Shown one piece after another: positions 49,019 through 59,464 of a DNA stretch of 64,000 bases. Position 1 is the stretch's first letter. Each line of letters opens with the position of its first letter. A program made the translations under genes and the position numbers. The stretch is from Halocalculus aciditolerans (GTDB taxonomy: Archaea; Halobacteriota; Halobacteria; Halobacteriales; Halobacteriaceae), in NCBI RefSeq assembly GCF_014647475.1, contig NZ_BMPG01000002.1, positions 620,001 through 684,000 on the forward strand, written 5' to 3'. Under the pieces are notes generated by a model, which saw nothing but the letters and a program-made list of their open reading frames with translations, did not search any database and had not been told where the DNA came from.

Positions 49019-49036
49019 GCCGCCTCCGGAGGCGGC
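49019..49036. promoter_or_regulatory. 18-bp perfect palindrome in the SDR leader
   Basis: GCCGCCTCCGGAGGCGGC is perfectly self-complementary. It lies about 25 bp after an ATTATTTTGC TATA-like element (48990-48999) and 58 bp before the SDR ATG, so it would form a hairpin near the 5' end of that transcript, or act as an operator. Confidence 0.5.
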
Positions 49037-49093
49037 GTGGAGAGAACTGCTGGCTCCGCAACGACGAAGCCGCGCGCGTCCGTCCACCCAGCC

Positions 49094-49843
49094 ATGACCG
49101 ACCAGTCACGGCCGCTCGCGGACCACGCCGCCATCGTCACCGGTGCCAGCTCCGGCATCGGCGAAGCCACCGCCCACGCGCTCGCCGCCGACGGCGCGAA
49201 CGTCGTCCTCGCCGCCCGCAGCGAGGACGCACTCGAAGCCATCGCCGACGACATCACCGACGAGTACGCCGTCGACGCCCGCGTCGTCCCCACCGACGTC
49301 ACCGACGTCGACCAGGTCGAAGCCCTCGTCGACGCCACCGTCGACGAGTTCGGCGGCCTCGACGTCCTCGTCAACAACGCCGGCCTCGGCCGCGGCAGCG
49401 ACGTCCCCGGCCTCACCGACGAACAGTACGGCCAGATGATGCGCGTGAACTGCGACGGCATGTTCTATACCACGCGCGCCGCCCTCCCCCACCTCACCGA
49501 GTCCGAGGGGAACCTCGTCTTCGTCGGGAGCTTCGCCGGCCAGTACCCGCGTCCCTCGAACCCCGTCTACGCCGCGACGAAGTGGTGGACGCGCGGGTTC
49601 GCCCACTCCGTCGAAGCCGCCCACGGCGACGACGGCGTCGCCGTCACCGTCGTCAACCCCAGCGAGGTCAGAACGAAGTTCGGGAGCGAGGACGGCACCG
49701 CCTTCGACGAAGCCTTCGAACCCGGCGACGTCAGTGAGCCAGAGGAGGTCGCCGACGCCATCGCCTTCGCCGCCCGACAGACCGCCCCCACCACGACGAG
49801 CGAAATCGACGTCTACCGCCGCGACAAGTTCAGCGGCTTCTAG
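49094..49843 (+). CDS. Short-chain dehydrogenase/reductase
   Basis: A 249-residue classical SDR. The dinucleotide-binding motif is TGASSGIGEA (about 17-26), followed by NNAG, catalytic Ser (VFVGSFAG region) and YAATK (Tyr-x3-Lys). It oxidises or reduces alcohol/carbonyl substrates with NAD(P); the acidic residue after strand 2 is not clear enough to tell the cofactor. The ATG at 49094 fits the family start (TDQSRPLADHAAIVTGA). Monocistronic by spacing. Confidence 0.92.
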   Translation: MTDQSRPLADHAAIVTGASSGIGEATAHALAADGANVVLAARSEDALEAIADDITDEYAVDARVVPTDVTDVDQVEALVDATVDEFGGLDVLVNNAGLGRGSDVPGLTDEQYGQMMRVNCDGMFYTTRAALPHLTESEGNLVFVGSFAGQYPRPSNPVYAATKWWTRGFAHSVEAAHGDDGVAVTVVNPSEVRTKFGSEDGTAFDEAFEPGDVSEPEEVADAIAFAARQTAPTTTSEIDVYRRDKFSGF

Positions 49844-49911
49844 AAGAACTCAGGGAGGTTTACGCGACTTCAGGCGGCTTCAGACAGCTTCGAATCGGTC
49901 TGTCCCCACAG

Positions 49912-52569
49912 CTACATGAAGTTGCCGAGCCCGGTCTGGGTCTGTCCGCTCCGCACTTCCTCCCAAGAGACCCCGAGGGCTTCGATGACGCGTTCGATGG
50001 GGCCTTTCAGGGTCTTGTCGAGCATCTTGTCCCAGTCGATTTCGAACGCGTCGGGGAGCTGGTCGGCGTACTCGTAGCAGATGACGTCGGGGTCGCGTTT
50101 GAACTCGAGGTAGAGCGGGTCCTCCTGGAGCTCCGGGCGTTCGTCTTCGACGCGCCGCCAGAACTCGGGGTGGACCTTCTTCAGGTAGAGGCGCTTCGGC
50201 TTCGACCCGCGCTGGAAGTTCGTGCCGAGGAGGAGGTTCGCGTACTTCGCGCCGCGGACCTGCGCGGTGTCCGTATCGTAGTTGTCGAGGCGCTTCCCGA
50301 TACCCCCCGGAATACCGACGTCGTCGAGGTCGACGTCCCCGGACTGGAAGCGCTCGATGACGTCGTGCACGTACTCCTTCACGTTCTCCGTGTCCTCGCC
50401 GTGTACGATTTTCTCGATGACCTCCTTCTGGACTTCCTTCGTGATCGGCGCGATGTCCGAGCGCTTGTACTCGAAGCCAGTGATGTCGATGTCGTCGACG
50501 TCCTTCCCCTCCTTCCAGACGATGTGGCCCGCGTAGCGCTTCTTCTTCCCCGCCTGGAAGAACCGCCGGTAGAGTTTCTCTAACTCGATCTGGAAGCGGT
50601 GGTCGTCGGCGTTGAGCTCCTCTTTCGCGAACGCGTCGTAGCGGCCGTTGATGTGCTCCTCGATGTCGAAGGACGTCTCGATGGCCTCCTCCTTCGAAAA
50701 GTCGTGTCCGAGTTCCAACATGACGGAGTCCGTATCGCCGTAGGCGACCTCGTGGCCGACCTCGTTGGCGGCGGTCTCGGTGAACTGGATGACGTCGCGG
50801 CCGGTGGCGGTGACGGCGGCACCCATCTCCTTGTCGTAGAGGCGGAACCGCTCCCAGCCGAGCACGCCGTACAGCGAGTTCATGATGACCTTCACTGCGG
50901 CTTGCTGGCGGTCGTAGCGCTCGTAGGCCTGACTGCCGGGAGCGTTCTCGTTCCGCAGGCTCTTCTTCTCCTCGCGCTCGCTGAGCGTCTCGTCGATGAT
51001 CTCGCGGATGATGCCCGCCGGCTCCTGCCGGAAGTGCGTGCCGTTCGGCGCGCGGAAGGTGTCGCCGTCGTAGGCGTCGGGGTCGACCTTCGTCTCCGGC
51101 GACGCGTTGATGGTCACCATGCACATCGGGTAGAGGCTCTTCAGGTCGAGCACGGTGACGTTCTCCTTGACGCCGGTAATCGGTTCGAAGACCGCACCGC
51201 CCTCGTAGTCCTCCGACTCCTGTTGGCCCTTCGAGGGGAGGACGAAGTGGCCGAAGGCCTTGTGGAGGACGTACATGTCGACGGCGTCGCCCGGGGTCGT
51301 CGCGTCTTCGAGCTTGCAGCCGACGAAGGACGCGACCTCCTCCCAGAACGGGATGACTTCCTGTTTCTCGTCGATTTCGACGCAGAGTTCGACGTCGCGA
51401 ACGTTGTACTCGAGGAGTCGTGTCGGGTCGTCCTCCCAGAGGTCGCCGATGTCACCGGTGTATCGTTCTTTCCCGACGCCGAGTTCGGTCTCGGCGACGG
51501 CGTCCAATCGGTAGGAGTCGAGCTCGGAGAACTGCGTGCGCTGGTAGGCGTAGAGGAGGTCGAAGACCACGCGGCCCTTCACGTTCGGGCCGCCCCAGCC
51601 GCCCGTCCAGACCTCCTCGACTCGCGAGAGCCGGTCGTAGTCGAGGCCGAGGACGTCGAGGCGGTCGATGAAGTAGGGCGCGTCGAAGTCCTCGAAGTTC
51701 CAGCCAGTGAGGACGTCCGGGTCCGTCTCCTGGATGTAGTCGACGAAGGCTTCGAGCATGGCTTCCTCCTCGTCGAAGACGCGGACGTCGACGGTGGCGT
51801 CGGCGCTCTCGTCGAGGAGCGCGTAGTCCACGAGCTCCTCGGGGGGTTCGGTGTCGCCGGCGGGGGCGTCGAAGAGCCACGCGACGTACTCGTCGCGGTA
51901 GGAGTCGTGGCTCGTGAGGCAGACGATGGGCTCCTCGCCGTCTTCGGGGAAGCCGTTGCGGTCGTCGACTTCGATGTCGAAGGTGTTGACGCGGAGGTTC
52001 GCCTCGGCTTCGACGGCTTCGAGCTCTTCGTGGTGGACGACGAGCGCGCCGTCGTCGTCGCGGCGCTCGGGGACGCGGACGCCGCTGTTGATGTCCTTGT
52101 CGATGAGGAGGCGGTTCGGGAAGAGGATGTCCGCCTCGTAGTGGTCGAACTCGTCGCGGATGTTCCCGACGTCGCGCGGCGTGCGGCCGTAGATGCGCGT
52201 GAGGGCCTCGCCGCGGATGGACTCGTAGCCCTCCTCGGTCCCGGTGATGACGTTCTTCGCGAGTTTCTCCTCGGTGAGGGAGTCGGTGGGTGCGTAGAAG
52301 TACGGGCGGAACCCGATGACTTTGACGTGTTCGGGGGTGTCGTCGGCGCGCCGGCCGAAGACGTGGACGACGGGGCGTTCGCGTTCGTCGTAGCCCTCGA
52401 CGGTGTAGTCGACCTGGGTGACGGCGAGGTCGAGCGTCGAATCGATCTCGGGGAGCGCGCCGGCGTCGGCGTCCAGGACCTCGCTGACGTCCGGGGTCTC
52501 GTCCCCGGCGACCGCCGCCGCCTCCTGGTCGGGGCGGTCCGTGAAGTCCGTGAGGCTGGTGTTCGGCAT
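49912..52569 (-). CDS. polB: Family-B DNA polymerase
   Basis: An 885-residue replicative polymerase. The 3'-5' exonuclease motif FDIEVDD is near residue 196, and the polymerase motifs are KSLYPMCMV (about 475), KVIMNSLYGVLG (about 560) and YGDTDSVMLE (about 608). In many haloarchaea polB carries inteins at these motifs; none is present here. The ATG at 52569 is chosen; the in-frame codons upstream extend past the TATA-like TTATACTT (52650-52657) used by the divergent gene. Confidence 0.97.
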   Translation of the reverse strand: MPNTSLTDFTDRPDQEAAAVAGDETPDVSEVLDADAGALPEIDSTLDLAVTQVDYTVEGYDERERPVVHVFGRRADDTPEHVKVIGFRPYFYAPTDSLTEEKLAKNVITGTEEGYESIRGEALTRIYGRTPRDVGNIRDEFDHYEADILFPNRLLIDKDINSGVRVPERRDDDGALVVHHEELEAVEAEANLRVNTFDIEVDDRNGFPEDGEEPIVCLTSHDSYRDEYVAWLFDAPAGDTEPPEELVDYALLDESADATVDVRVFDEEEAMLEAFVDYIQETDPDVLTGWNFEDFDAPYFIDRLDVLGLDYDRLSRVEEVWTGGWGGPNVKGRVVFDLLYAYQRTQFSELDSYRLDAVAETELGVGKERYTGDIGDLWEDDPTRLLEYNVRDVELCVEIDEKQEVIPFWEEVASFVGCKLEDATTPGDAVDMYVLHKAFGHFVLPSKGQQESEDYEGGAVFEPITGVKENVTVLDLKSLYPMCMVTINASPETKVDPDAYDGDTFRAPNGTHFRQEPAGIIREIIDETLSEREEKKSLRNENAPGSQAYERYDRQQAAVKVIMNSLYGVLGWERFRLYDKEMGAAVTATGRDVIQFTETAANEVGHEVAYGDTDSVMLELGHDFSKEEAIETSFDIEEHINGRYDAFAKEELNADDHRFQIELEKLYRRFFQAGKKKRYAGHIVWKEGKDVDDIDITGFEYKRSDIAPITKEVQKEVIEKIVHGEDTENVKEYVHDVIERFQSGDVDLDDVGIPGGIGKRLDNYDTDTAQVRGAKYANLLLGTNFQRGSKPKRLYLKKVHPEFWRRVEDERPELQEDPLYLEFKRDPDVICYEYADQLPDAFEIDWDKMLDKTLKGPIERVIEALGVSWEEVRSGQTQTGLGNFM

Positions 52570-52680
52570 TACCAGTGCCTCAGTCCTCCCGGGCAAAAAG
52601 CCCGCGCATCCCGCGAGAGTGAAGCGAAGTCCGACTGGGGGAAACCCTCTTATACTTGGTAACACGTAGCACAATTCGAG

Positions 52681-52875
52681 GTGTCAGAAGTGTCCGACCG
52701 CGCAACGGCAGACGACGAAGCGAGCCGGAACAACGTGGCCCAACTCCCGGAGGCCGACGATGCCCCGGACGTCGAGGCCTACGAGACGGAAGGAGGCGTC
52801 GTACTCTATGACGCGGACAACCCGCTCGCCTGGCTCAAGGCGAGCAACGCCGTCGCGCTGGTCGAAAGCCGATAG
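52681..52875 (+). CDS. Small conserved acidic protein next to polB
   Basis: A 64-residue protein from GTG, starting MSEVSDRATADDEAS, with the second half YETEGGVVLYDADNPLAWLK and SNAVALVESR. Soluble, no known domain. It is divergent from polB across 111 bp with a TTATACTT element 24-31 bp upstream (leaderless). Homologues with the GGVVLYDADNPLAWL core are, to my knowledge, widespread in haloarchaea. Confidence 0.75.
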   Translation: MSEVSDRATADDEASRNNVAQLPEADDAPDVEAYETEGGVVLYDADNPLAWLKASNAVALVESR

Positions 52876-52910
52876 TAACGCCTAACTACCGCGCCATCCG
52901 CTTTTCTCGC

Positions 52911-53201
52911 GTGCCGTCCCCGCTCGACATCCTCGACCAGTCGCCGAGCGACGACGAGGACGAATCCGACCCCGACCAGCCGGGGCTCGCCGACATCGAC
53001 CCCGTGATTCGTCGCGCGTTCGTCAAGCTCGTCCTCGTCATCAACGTCGGCGCGCTCGCCGCCGCGCTCGGCGTCCTCTTCCTCGTGTTCCGCGGGAACT
53101 ACGTCTACGCCGCCGCCATCGGCGTCCCCGGGTTCGCGCTCCTCGCCTACGCCGCCTACGAGTACCGACGCGTCACCGACTACCGCGACGACCGGGACTA
53201 A
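52911..53201 (+). CDS. Small two-helix membrane protein
   Basis: A 96-residue protein from a GTG start. An acidic N-terminus (PSDDEDESDPDQPGLADIDP) precedes two transmembrane helices (VKLVLVINVGALAAALGVLF and GNYVYAAAIGVPGFALLAYA) and a charged tail (YRRVTDYRDDRD). No function recognised. It lies in a run of small conserved genes between polB and rad50-mre11. Confidence 0.72.
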   Translation: MPSPLDILDQSPSDDEDESDPDQPGLADIDPVIRRAFVKLVLVINVGALAAALGVLFLVFRGNYVYAAAIGVPGFALLAYAAYEYRRVTDYRDDRD

Positions 53202-53239
53202 CGCGACACCCCTAACTCCGCGAACCACGAAGAACGGGT

Positions 53240-53677
53240 ATGCAGACGGTCGAGGCCGCCGACGGGACGACCTACGTGCTGGAGAAGCGCTCCGGGGAGA
53301 GCAGTCGCGTCCGCGACCCCCGAACCGGCGAGACGACGACCCTCCCGAACGATTCGCTGGACTTCTCGGCGACCGACGACCCCCTCGAAGCCGCCGCCGA
53401 CGCCGTCGACGCCGACGTCCGCGCCGTCCTCGCCGCCGCCGGGAACGACCGCGCGCTCGGCCTCCTCGTCACCCTCCACCACCAGGGCCCGACGGGCGTC
53501 CGCCGCCTCCTCGACGAGACGACGTGCTGTGAGAGCGACCTCCTCGGCCTCGTCACCGGCCTCCGCGCCGCCGGCCTCCTCACCCCAGCGGACACCGAAA
53601 CCGGCGAAGGCTACGCCCTCACCGAACAGGGCGAACGCGGCGTCGAGAACCTCCTCGCCGTCGACGGCGAACGGTAA
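53240..53677 (+). CDS. Winged-helix-like protein, unknown function
   Basis: A 145-residue protein. The N-terminal 45 residues are beta-rich (TYVLEKRSGESSRVRDPRTG), and the second half is a winged-helix-like region (RRLLDETTCCESDLLGLVTG, then YALTEQGERGVENLL) with a CC pair. The protein may sense a signal and bind DNA. It is convergent with rad50, three bases apart, a conserved neighbourhood in haloarchaea. Exact role unknown. Confidence 0.72.
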   Translation: MQTVEAADGTTYVLEKRSGESSRVRDPRTGETTTLPNDSLDFSATDDPLEAAADAVDADVRAVLAAAGNDRALGLLVTLHHQGPTGVRRLLDETTCCESDLLGLVTGLRAAGLLTPADTETGEGYALTEQGERGVENLLAVDGER

Positions 53678-53680
53678 GCG

Positions 53681-56362
53681 TCAGTCGTCGTCGGCCGGTC
53701 CCGCGTCGAGCACCGACCCAACGCCTTCCTCCACAGTCGAGCGGTTCGTCGTCGAGTCCTTCGTGACGTGCAGGAGGTCGTCCGCCGCGCCGACGAGCTC
53801 CTGGTCGTGGCTGACGACGACGATCTGTTCGACGCCGACGCGCCGCATCGACTCCACGAGCTCGACGAGCTGGCCGACGTGCCCGGAGTCGAGGAAGACC
53901 GTCGGCTCGTCGAGGATGAGCGGCGGCATCGGCGCGGCCCCCTCGATGCCTTCCGCGAGCAGCCGGTAGACCGCACAGCGGAGGCTGAGGTTGAAGAGCG
54001 CACGCTCCCCGCCCGAGAGCTGCTCGGGGTTCAGCTCCTCGCCGTCCTTCTGATAGACCGTCAGCTCGTACGTCCCCGACAGCGCGATGCGGTCGTAGGA
54101 GTCGTTCCGGTAGACGAGGTCGAACGTCTCGTTCAGCAGGCGTTCGAGCTTCTGGACGTTCCGCTGCCGGAGCTCCGCCCGCAGGTCGCCGTACATCGAC
54201 TCGAGGTCCTGTGACTCCGCGTGGAGCGACTCGAGACGCTCGACGCGCTCGGCCACCTCGTCGCGCTCCTCCCGGAGGTCCTCGAGGTCCTCGATGGCGT
54301 TCTCGACCGCGCCGACCTGCCCCCGGAGGGCGTCCCGTTCCTCGCGGAGGTCGTCGAGCTTCGGCCCGACCTTCTCCAGGTAGTCCTCGGCCTTCTGGAG
54401 GTTCTCCCTGGCGTTCTCGACGGCGTCGCCGTCGACCTCCGCTTCGAGTTTCGACTTGCGCTCCCGGAGGTCGGCGAGCGTGTCGCGGCGCTCCTCGTTC
54501 TGCTCAGCGAGCGTCTCTGCGCGCTCTGCGGCGCGCTCGGCCTGCTCGCGCGCTCGCTCGGCCGCGTCGAGCGCGTCCCCGAGGTCGGCGAGCGTCTCCA
54601 TCCGCGCCTTGAGCGCGGACGCCTCCGCGTTCTTCGCGGCGAGGTCCTCGCGCGCTTCCTCTGCGTGCTCGCGCGCGTCGACGGCGGCCTCGCGGGCCTC
54701 CTCGGCCTCCGCGTCGAGCTCCGCGGCGTCCTCGCGGCGCGCCTCCGCCTCAGCGCGTTTCTCGTCTACCGTCTCCGCCCGGTCGTCGAGGAGTTCTCCG
54801 AGCGAGTCCACCCGCGATTCGAGCTCTCGGACCTCGCTCTCCACCGAGACGAGCTCCTCGGCGCGTTCGAGGCGTTCTTCCACCGTCTCCCTCTCCGCCG
54901 TCACCGACTCCAGCGTCGCCTCGTGCTCCGCGACCGTCGCCTCGTACTCCGCTAAGTCGGTGACGTGCGGCGACCCCTCCACGTCTTGCCCGCACTCCGG
55001 GCACTTCCCCTCGTCGAGGAGTTCCTTCGCCTCCTCGACCCGCGAGCGCGCCGTCGCGAGCTCCTCGCGAACCGCGGTTTCGCGCTCCCGGACGCCCGCG
55101 AGCTCCGCCTTCAGTTCGTCGCGGCGCGCCCCGGCCTCGCCGAACGCGACGGGCGTGTCGTCGAACGCCGCGCGCTTCGCCGCCGCTTCCGCTTCGAGTT
55201 CCTCGAGGCGCTCGCGGTCCTCCGCGAGTTCCTGCTCCAGCTCGTCCGCTTCCTCGGCGAGGGCGTCCGCCTCCTCGCGCGCCGATGCCGCCCGCTCTTC
55301 CAGCGCCGCCGCTTCCTCCTCGCGGGACTCCGCGCGCGTTCCGTGCTCGCTCGCCGACTGCCCGAGCTCTTGAACGGCCGACTGCAACGCCTCGCGCTCC
55401 GCTCGGAGTTCCTCGCGCTGCGCGGCGACGGCGTCCGCGTCGGCGTCCTCGACGTCGACCTCCGCGAGCAGCGTCTCCGCGGTCTCCTCGTGCTCGTCGG
55501 CGGTCTCACGGTGCTCGCGCGCCTCGCTCTCGAGGTCGTCGCGCTCGCGCTCCGTCGCCGCGATCTTCTCGCGGAGGTCCGTGATTCGCTCCTCGACGTC
55601 GTCGAGTTCCGCGCGCTTCTCCTCGTACGCGTCCAGCGTGTCCTCCGCGGACTCCTTCGTCCGGCGCGCGCTCTCCCGGTTCTCCTCGAACCGCTCGATG
55701 TCGTCCTCGACCTCCGAGAGCTCCGTCTCCAGCGCGTTCTTCCGCGCGTGGAGGTCCCGGTCCTCGCGCTCCTCGACTTTCCGCTCCTTCTCCTCCAGAA
55801 CCGCGCGCTGGCTGTCGAGCACGTCCTCGACGGCGAGCCGCGCGTCGCCCGCCCGGCCGCGGTACTCCTCCAGCTTCCCGAGTTGCAGGAGGTCGTCGAT
55901 CATGTCCTGGCGGTCGCCGGGACTGGCGTCGATGAGCTTGTTCACCTCGCCCTGCCGGACGTACGCGCAGTTCACGAACGCCTCCGCGTCCATCCGCAGG
56001 AGCTCCGCGACCGTCGCCTCGACGTCCTGCACGCCGTCGATACTTCCGTCAGGCGTCTCCAGCACGCAGTCCGGCGTCGACGCCCGCCCGGACGACACGC
56101 GGACGCGCCGGCGGAGGTGGTAGTCCTCGCCGGCGTGCGTGAACCAGAGTTCGATCTCGGCGTCGTCAGCGCCGATAGTGACGATTTCCTCGAGCGTTCG
56201 GTCGAGCGCGCTCGCGCCGTAGAGCGCGAAGAAGCAGGCTTCGAGGAGGCTCGACTTCCCGCTCCCGTTCACGCCGTGAATCACCGTCACGCCGCGGTCG
56301 AGCGTCACGTCCGCGTCCGCGAAACACTTGAAGTTCGACAGCCGAACCCGCTCGAACTTCAT
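53681..56362 (-). CDS. rad50: Rad50 ATPase of the Mre11-Rad50 complex
   Basis: An 893-residue SMC-like protein. The N-terminal Walker A is GVNGSGKSS (about 30-38), two long coiled-coil arms meet at a zinc hook CPECGQ (near residue 450), and the C-terminal lobe carries [14 protein letters not shown] and LILDEPT. With Mre11 it senses and tethers DNA ends for break repair. Its ATG overlaps the mre11 stop (ATGA at 56359-56362). The coils are unusually Glu/Ala/Arg-rich as typical of halophiles. Confidence 0.97.
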   Translation of the reverse strand: MKFERVRLSNFKCFADADVTLDRGVTVIHGVNGSGKSSLLEACFFALYGASALDRTLEEIVTIGADDAEIELWFTHAGEDYHLRRRVRVSSGRASTPDCVLETPDGSIDGVQDVEATVAELLRMDAEAFVNCAYVRQGEVNKLIDASPGDRQDMIDDLLQLGKLEEYRGRAGDARLAVEDVLDSQRAVLEEKERKVEEREDRDLHARKNALETELSEVEDDIERFEENRESARRTKESAEDTLDAYEEKRAELDDVEERITDLREKIAATERERDDLESEAREHRETADEHEETAETLLAEVDVEDADADAVAAQREELRAEREALQSAVQELGQSASEHGTRAESREEEAAALEERAASAREEADALAEEADELEQELAEDRERLEELEAEAAAKRAAFDDTPVAFGEAGARRDELKAELAGVRERETAVREELATARSRVEEAKELLDEGKCPECGQDVEGSPHVTDLAEYEATVAEHEATLESVTAERETVEERLERAEELVSVESEVRELESRVDSLGELLDDRAETVDEKRAEAEARREDAAELDAEAEEAREAAVDAREHAEEAREDLAAKNAEASALKARMETLADLGDALDAAERAREQAERAAERAETLAEQNEERRDTLADLRERKSKLEAEVDGDAVENARENLQKAEDYLEKVGPKLDDLREERDALRGQVGAVENAIEDLEDLREERDEVAERVERLESLHAESQDLESMYGDLRAELRQRNVQKLERLLNETFDLVYRNDSYDRIALSGTYELTVYQKDGEELNPEQLSGGERALFNLSLRCAVYRLLAEGIEGAAPMPPLILDEPTVFLDSGHVGQLVELVESMRRVGVEQIVVVSHDQELVGAADDLLHVTKDSTTNRSTVEEGVGSVLDAGPADDD

Positions 56363-57732
56363 AGGAAGTCACCCATCGTCGTCACGTCGTCAGCACGCGA
56401 CTCGCCCTCCGCCGACTCATCGGGACCTGTCTCGTCGGGACTTGCTTCATGGGGAGTTGTCTCGTCGGAACTCGTCGCCTCTTCGTTGTCGCTCACCGTT
56501 TCCTCGGCGTCGGCGTCAGTCTGGTCAGCGTCGTCACGTCCATCGTCGCGGTCGTCGGGTTCGGCGTGTTCGTCCGTCTCGCGGCGTTCGTCGATCTCGG
56601 CGTCAGTTTCTTCGCCGGGGTCCGCGCGGTCGAACGCGCCGGGGTCGTCGGCGACGAGGGCTTTCACGCGGTCTTTGACGGTGTCGCGGACGTTCGAGTC
56701 GGCGACTTTCGACTCGCGGACGGTCTCGTCGATGCCGCGCGCGGCGGGGCTGAGGTCGAGGTCGCGGACGCGCTCCCTGACGGCGTCGTCGGGGTCGGCG
56801 AAGGAGACTTCGACGTCGTCGGTCTCGTCGAACTCGCGGCGGTCGTTGACGCGGGTGACGAGCGCGCCGAGGTCGTCGCCGAGCGTCTCGACTTCCGCGG
56901 GCGTGACGGTGCTGCCCTCGCCTTCGATGGTGACGACGACGACGGCGTCTTCGAGGTCGTGTTCGCGGACGCGGTCGCGGACGAACTCCGTGCCCTCGTC
57001 GCCGGCGAGGTCGAGGTCGACGAAGACGAAGTCGCGGGTGTCGAGGCCGCGCCGCGAGATGTTCGTCTCCTCGGCGAACTCGACGATGTTGTAGCCGCGG
57101 GGGTCGCGTTCGCTCGCGCTCGCGCGCTCGGTCGACCCGCAGTAGGTCGCCCACGTCCCCGCGATGTCCACCGTGTCGGCGGCGTGGTTGTCGCCGAGGA
57201 GGACGGCGTCGAAGTCGACGTTCGTCTCGTCGAGGATGGCTTCGAGGTCCCAGTCGCCGTGGGGGAACGGCTGGAAGAGGCCGTGGGAGACGAGCGCGGC
57301 GTGTTCGGTTTCGGGGTCGGCGAACTGGTAGTCGAGTTGGGGGCGTTTGGATTCGGGGACGTAGTCGAGGCCGTAGAAGGTGGTGTCGCCGACGACGCGG
57401 CCGGTGGCGTCGAGGCGTTCGGCGAGGTCGAGCGTCTGGAAGAGGTCGAGCCACTGGGCGTCCCGCGTGCCCTCGTGGTTGCCGACGACAGCTAAGAAGG
57501 GGATGTCGGCGTCGGCGAGCGGGCGGAGGACGTCGATGGTGCCGAGGAGGTCTCGGAGGCCGGGGCGGCGGTCGTGGAAGAGGTCGCCGGCGTGGACGAC
57601 GGCGTCGACGTCGTCGGCGATGGCGTCGTCGACGACGGCGCGGAAGGCGTCGAGGAAGTCCCGTCGGCGCTCGGCCGAGTGGTACTGGCGATACCCGACG
57701 TGCGTATCGCCCGTGTGGATAACCCGCGTCAT
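56359..57732 (-). CDS. mre11: Mre11 nuclease
   Basis: A 457-residue Mn-dependent phosphoesterase and nuclease. Motifs are HTGDTHVGY (Asp9, His11), [16 protein letters not shown] and, later, LLGDNHA. The C-terminal 120 residues are Asp/Glu/Thr-rich and probably disordered, longer than in most archaeal Mre11 proteins. It processes DNA ends together with Rad50, with which it is translationally coupled. Mre11 is first in the operon. Confidence 0.97.
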   Translation of the reverse strand: MTRVIHTGDTHVGYRQYHSAERRRDFLDAFRAVVDDAIADDVDAVVHAGDLFHDRRPGLRDLLGTIDVLRPLADADIPFLAVVGNHEGTRDAQWLDLFQTLDLAERLDATGRVVGDTTFYGLDYVPESKRPQLDYQFADPETEHAALVSHGLFQPFPHGDWDLEAILDETNVDFDAVLLGDNHAADTVDIAGTWATYCGSTERASASERDPRGYNIVEFAEETNISRRGLDTRDFVFVDLDLAGDEGTEFVRDRVREHDLEDAVVVVTIEGEGSTVTPAEVETLGDDLGALVTRVNDRREFDETDDVEVSFADPDDAVRERVRDLDLSPAARGIDETVRESKVADSNVRDTVKDRVKALVADDPGAFDRADPGEETDAEIDERRETDEHAEPDDRDDGRDDADQTDADAEETVSDNEEATSSDETTPHEASPDETGPDESAEGESRADDVTTMGDFL

Positions 57733-57877
57733 TAACTACTGGTCCTTGTTCGCTCTCCGATAAAGGTTCGACGCTCCGGGGGCACGTAGTGGGTCGAAGG
57801 CCACGTGCTCCGGAGCCTGACGGGGGAGAACAGAAGGCGGACGCAGGACGGGTGTGGGATCAGCGGGGTTGTCGGGG

Positions 57878-58126
57878 TCAGACGTCGAGGGTGTAGAGGC
57901 GTTTGCGGGCGTCGGTGAACGAGAAGCGGGATTCGACGACGTCGGCGTCCTCCAGGCGGTTGAGGGCGTAGCGGACGGTGCGCGGGGGGAGGAGGGTCTC
58001 GTCGGCGAGTTCGCTCTGCGTGAGGGTGTCGTTGTATTCGAGGACTTTGGCGACGAGTTTGGCGCTCGGGGGGAGGTCGCGGACGCGTTCGAGCGTGTCT
58101 GCTTCGGCGTGCTGGATGGCGCTCAT
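57878..58126 (-). CDS. Small winged-helix transcriptional regulator
   Basis: An 82-residue stand-alone winged helix: LPPSAKLVAKVLEYNDTLTQ, ELADETLLPPRTVRYALNRL (recognition helix) and the wing ESRFSFTDARKRLYTL. The ATG at 58126 is chosen over a start three codons earlier. It is divergent from the PAN gene, 126 bp apart, and might control it. No sensor domain. Confidence 0.82.
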   Translation of the reverse strand: MSAIQHAEADTLERVRDLPPSAKLVAKVLEYNDTLTQSELADETLLPPRTVRYALNRLEDADVVESRFSFTDARKRLYTLDV

Positions 58127-58252
58127 ACCACACACGAGGGAATACCAGATAATAATATTTGTGCTTCTTCTCTATAACCATCGCGCATCGGATTCGGCGT
58201 GGTAATGTGGTGGACCCGAAGTCATTTAAGAGTCTGAGACCTAGCCGAGGTG
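58127..58252. promoter_or_regulatory. Divergent promoter between the small regulator and PAN
   Basis: CATTTAAG at 58223-58230 is a TATA element about 25 bp before the PAN start, giving a leaderless message. An AT-rich block (ATAATAATATTTG, about 58149) serves the minus-strand regulator at about 23-30 bp from its ATG. Confidence 0.6.
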
Positions 58253-59464
58253 ATGACTGACACCGTCGACGACGTCGAGATGCCCTACGAGGAGGGCGCT
58301 CCCCAGCAGGAGCAGATCGAGACCCTGCAGGAGGAACTCGACGCGCTCGAGCGGGAGAACGAGGAGATGCGGGACAAGCTCCTCGACGCGAACGCCGAGA
58401 ACAACAAGTACCAGCAGAAGCTCGAACGGCTCTCCCACGAGAACAAGAAGCTCAAACAGTCCCCGCTGTTCGTCGCGACCGTTCAGGAGCTCAACGAGAA
58501 CGGCGCGATTATCAAACAGCACGGGAACAACCAGGAAGCCCTCACCGAGGTCACCCCGGAGATGCGCGAGGGCCTCGAACCGGGCTCGCGCGTCGCGGTG
58601 AACAACTCGCTCTCCGTCGTCAAACAGCTCGACGACGAGGCGGACGTCCGCGCTCGCGTGATGCAGGTCGAGGAGTCGCCCGACGTCGGCTACGAGGACA
58701 TCGGCGGCCTCGACGACCAGCTCCGCGAAGTCCGCGAGACCGTGGAGCTCCCGATGGAGAACCCCGACATCTTCGACGACGTCGGCATTCGCCCGCCGAG
58801 CGGCGTGCTTCTCCACGGACCGCCGGGCACCGGGAAGACGATGATGGCGAAGGCCGTCGCCGCGCAGACCGACGCGACCTTCATCAAGATGGCCGGCAGC
58901 GAGCTCGTCCACAAGTTCATCGGCGAAGGCGCGAAGCTCGTCCGCGACCTCTTCCAGGTCGCCCGCGACCACGAGCCCGCCGTCGTCTTCATCGACGAGA
59001 TCGACGCCATCGCCTCCAAGCGCACGGACTCGAAGACCTCCGGCGACGCCGAGGTCCAGCGCACGATGATGCAGCTCCTCTCCGAGATGGACGGCTTCGA
59101 CGAGCGCGGCGACATCCGCATCATCGCGGCGACGAACCGCTTCGACATGCTCGACCGCGCCATCCTCCGCCCCGGCCGCTTCGACCGCCTCATCGAAGTC
59201 CCCAAGCCCAACGAGGAAGGCCGCGAGCTCATCTTCGAGATCCACACGCGCAACATGAACGTCGCCGACGACGTCGACTTCGCCCGCCTCGCCGAGGAGA
59301 CGAACGAGCTCTCCGGCGCGGACGTCAAGGCGATCTGTACGGAAGCCGGGATGTACGCCATCCGCAACGACCGCACCCAGGTCACCATGGACGACTTCCG
59401 CCACGCCCGCGACAAACTCCAGCGCGACGAACCCGACGGCGAAGTCTCCAAGACCTTCGCCTGA
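58253..59464 (+). CDS. pan: Proteasome-activating nucleotidase PAN
   Basis: A 403-residue AAA+ unfoldase that opens the 20S proteasome. An N-terminal coiled coil (residues 15-65, EQIETLQEELDALEREN) is followed by an OB domain and the AAA module: Walker A GPPGTGKT, Walker B VVFIDEIDAI, sensor AATNRFD and the Arg finger region RPGRFDR. The C-terminus is KTFA; the usual gate-opening HbYX motif has Tyr as penultimate residue, here Phe. A GTG one codon upstream is an alternative start. Confidence 0.97.
   Translation: MTDTVDDVEMPYEEGAPQQEQIETLQEELDALERENEEMRDKLLDANAENNKYQQKLERLSHENKKLKQSPLFVATVQELNENGAIIKQHGNNQEALTEVTPEMREGLEPGSRVAVNNSLSVVKQLDDEADVRARVMQVEESPDVGYEDIGGLDDQLREVRETVELPMENPDIFDDVGIRPPSGVLLHGPPGTGKTMMAKAVAAQTDATFIKMAGSELVHKFIGEGAKLVRDLFQVARDHEPAVVFIDEIDAIASKRTDSKTSGDAEVQRTMMQLLSEMDGFDERGDIRIIAATNRFDMLDRAILRPGRFDRLIEVPKPNEEGRELIFEIHTRNMNVADDVDFARLAEETNELSGADVKAICTEAGMYAIRNDRTQVTMDDFRHARDKLQRDEPDGEVSKTFA

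Noticed and set aside
49912-52569. Intein in polB
   Set aside because: Motif regions SLYP, NSLYG and YGDTDS are continuous and the length (885) is that of an uninterrupted family-B polymerase.
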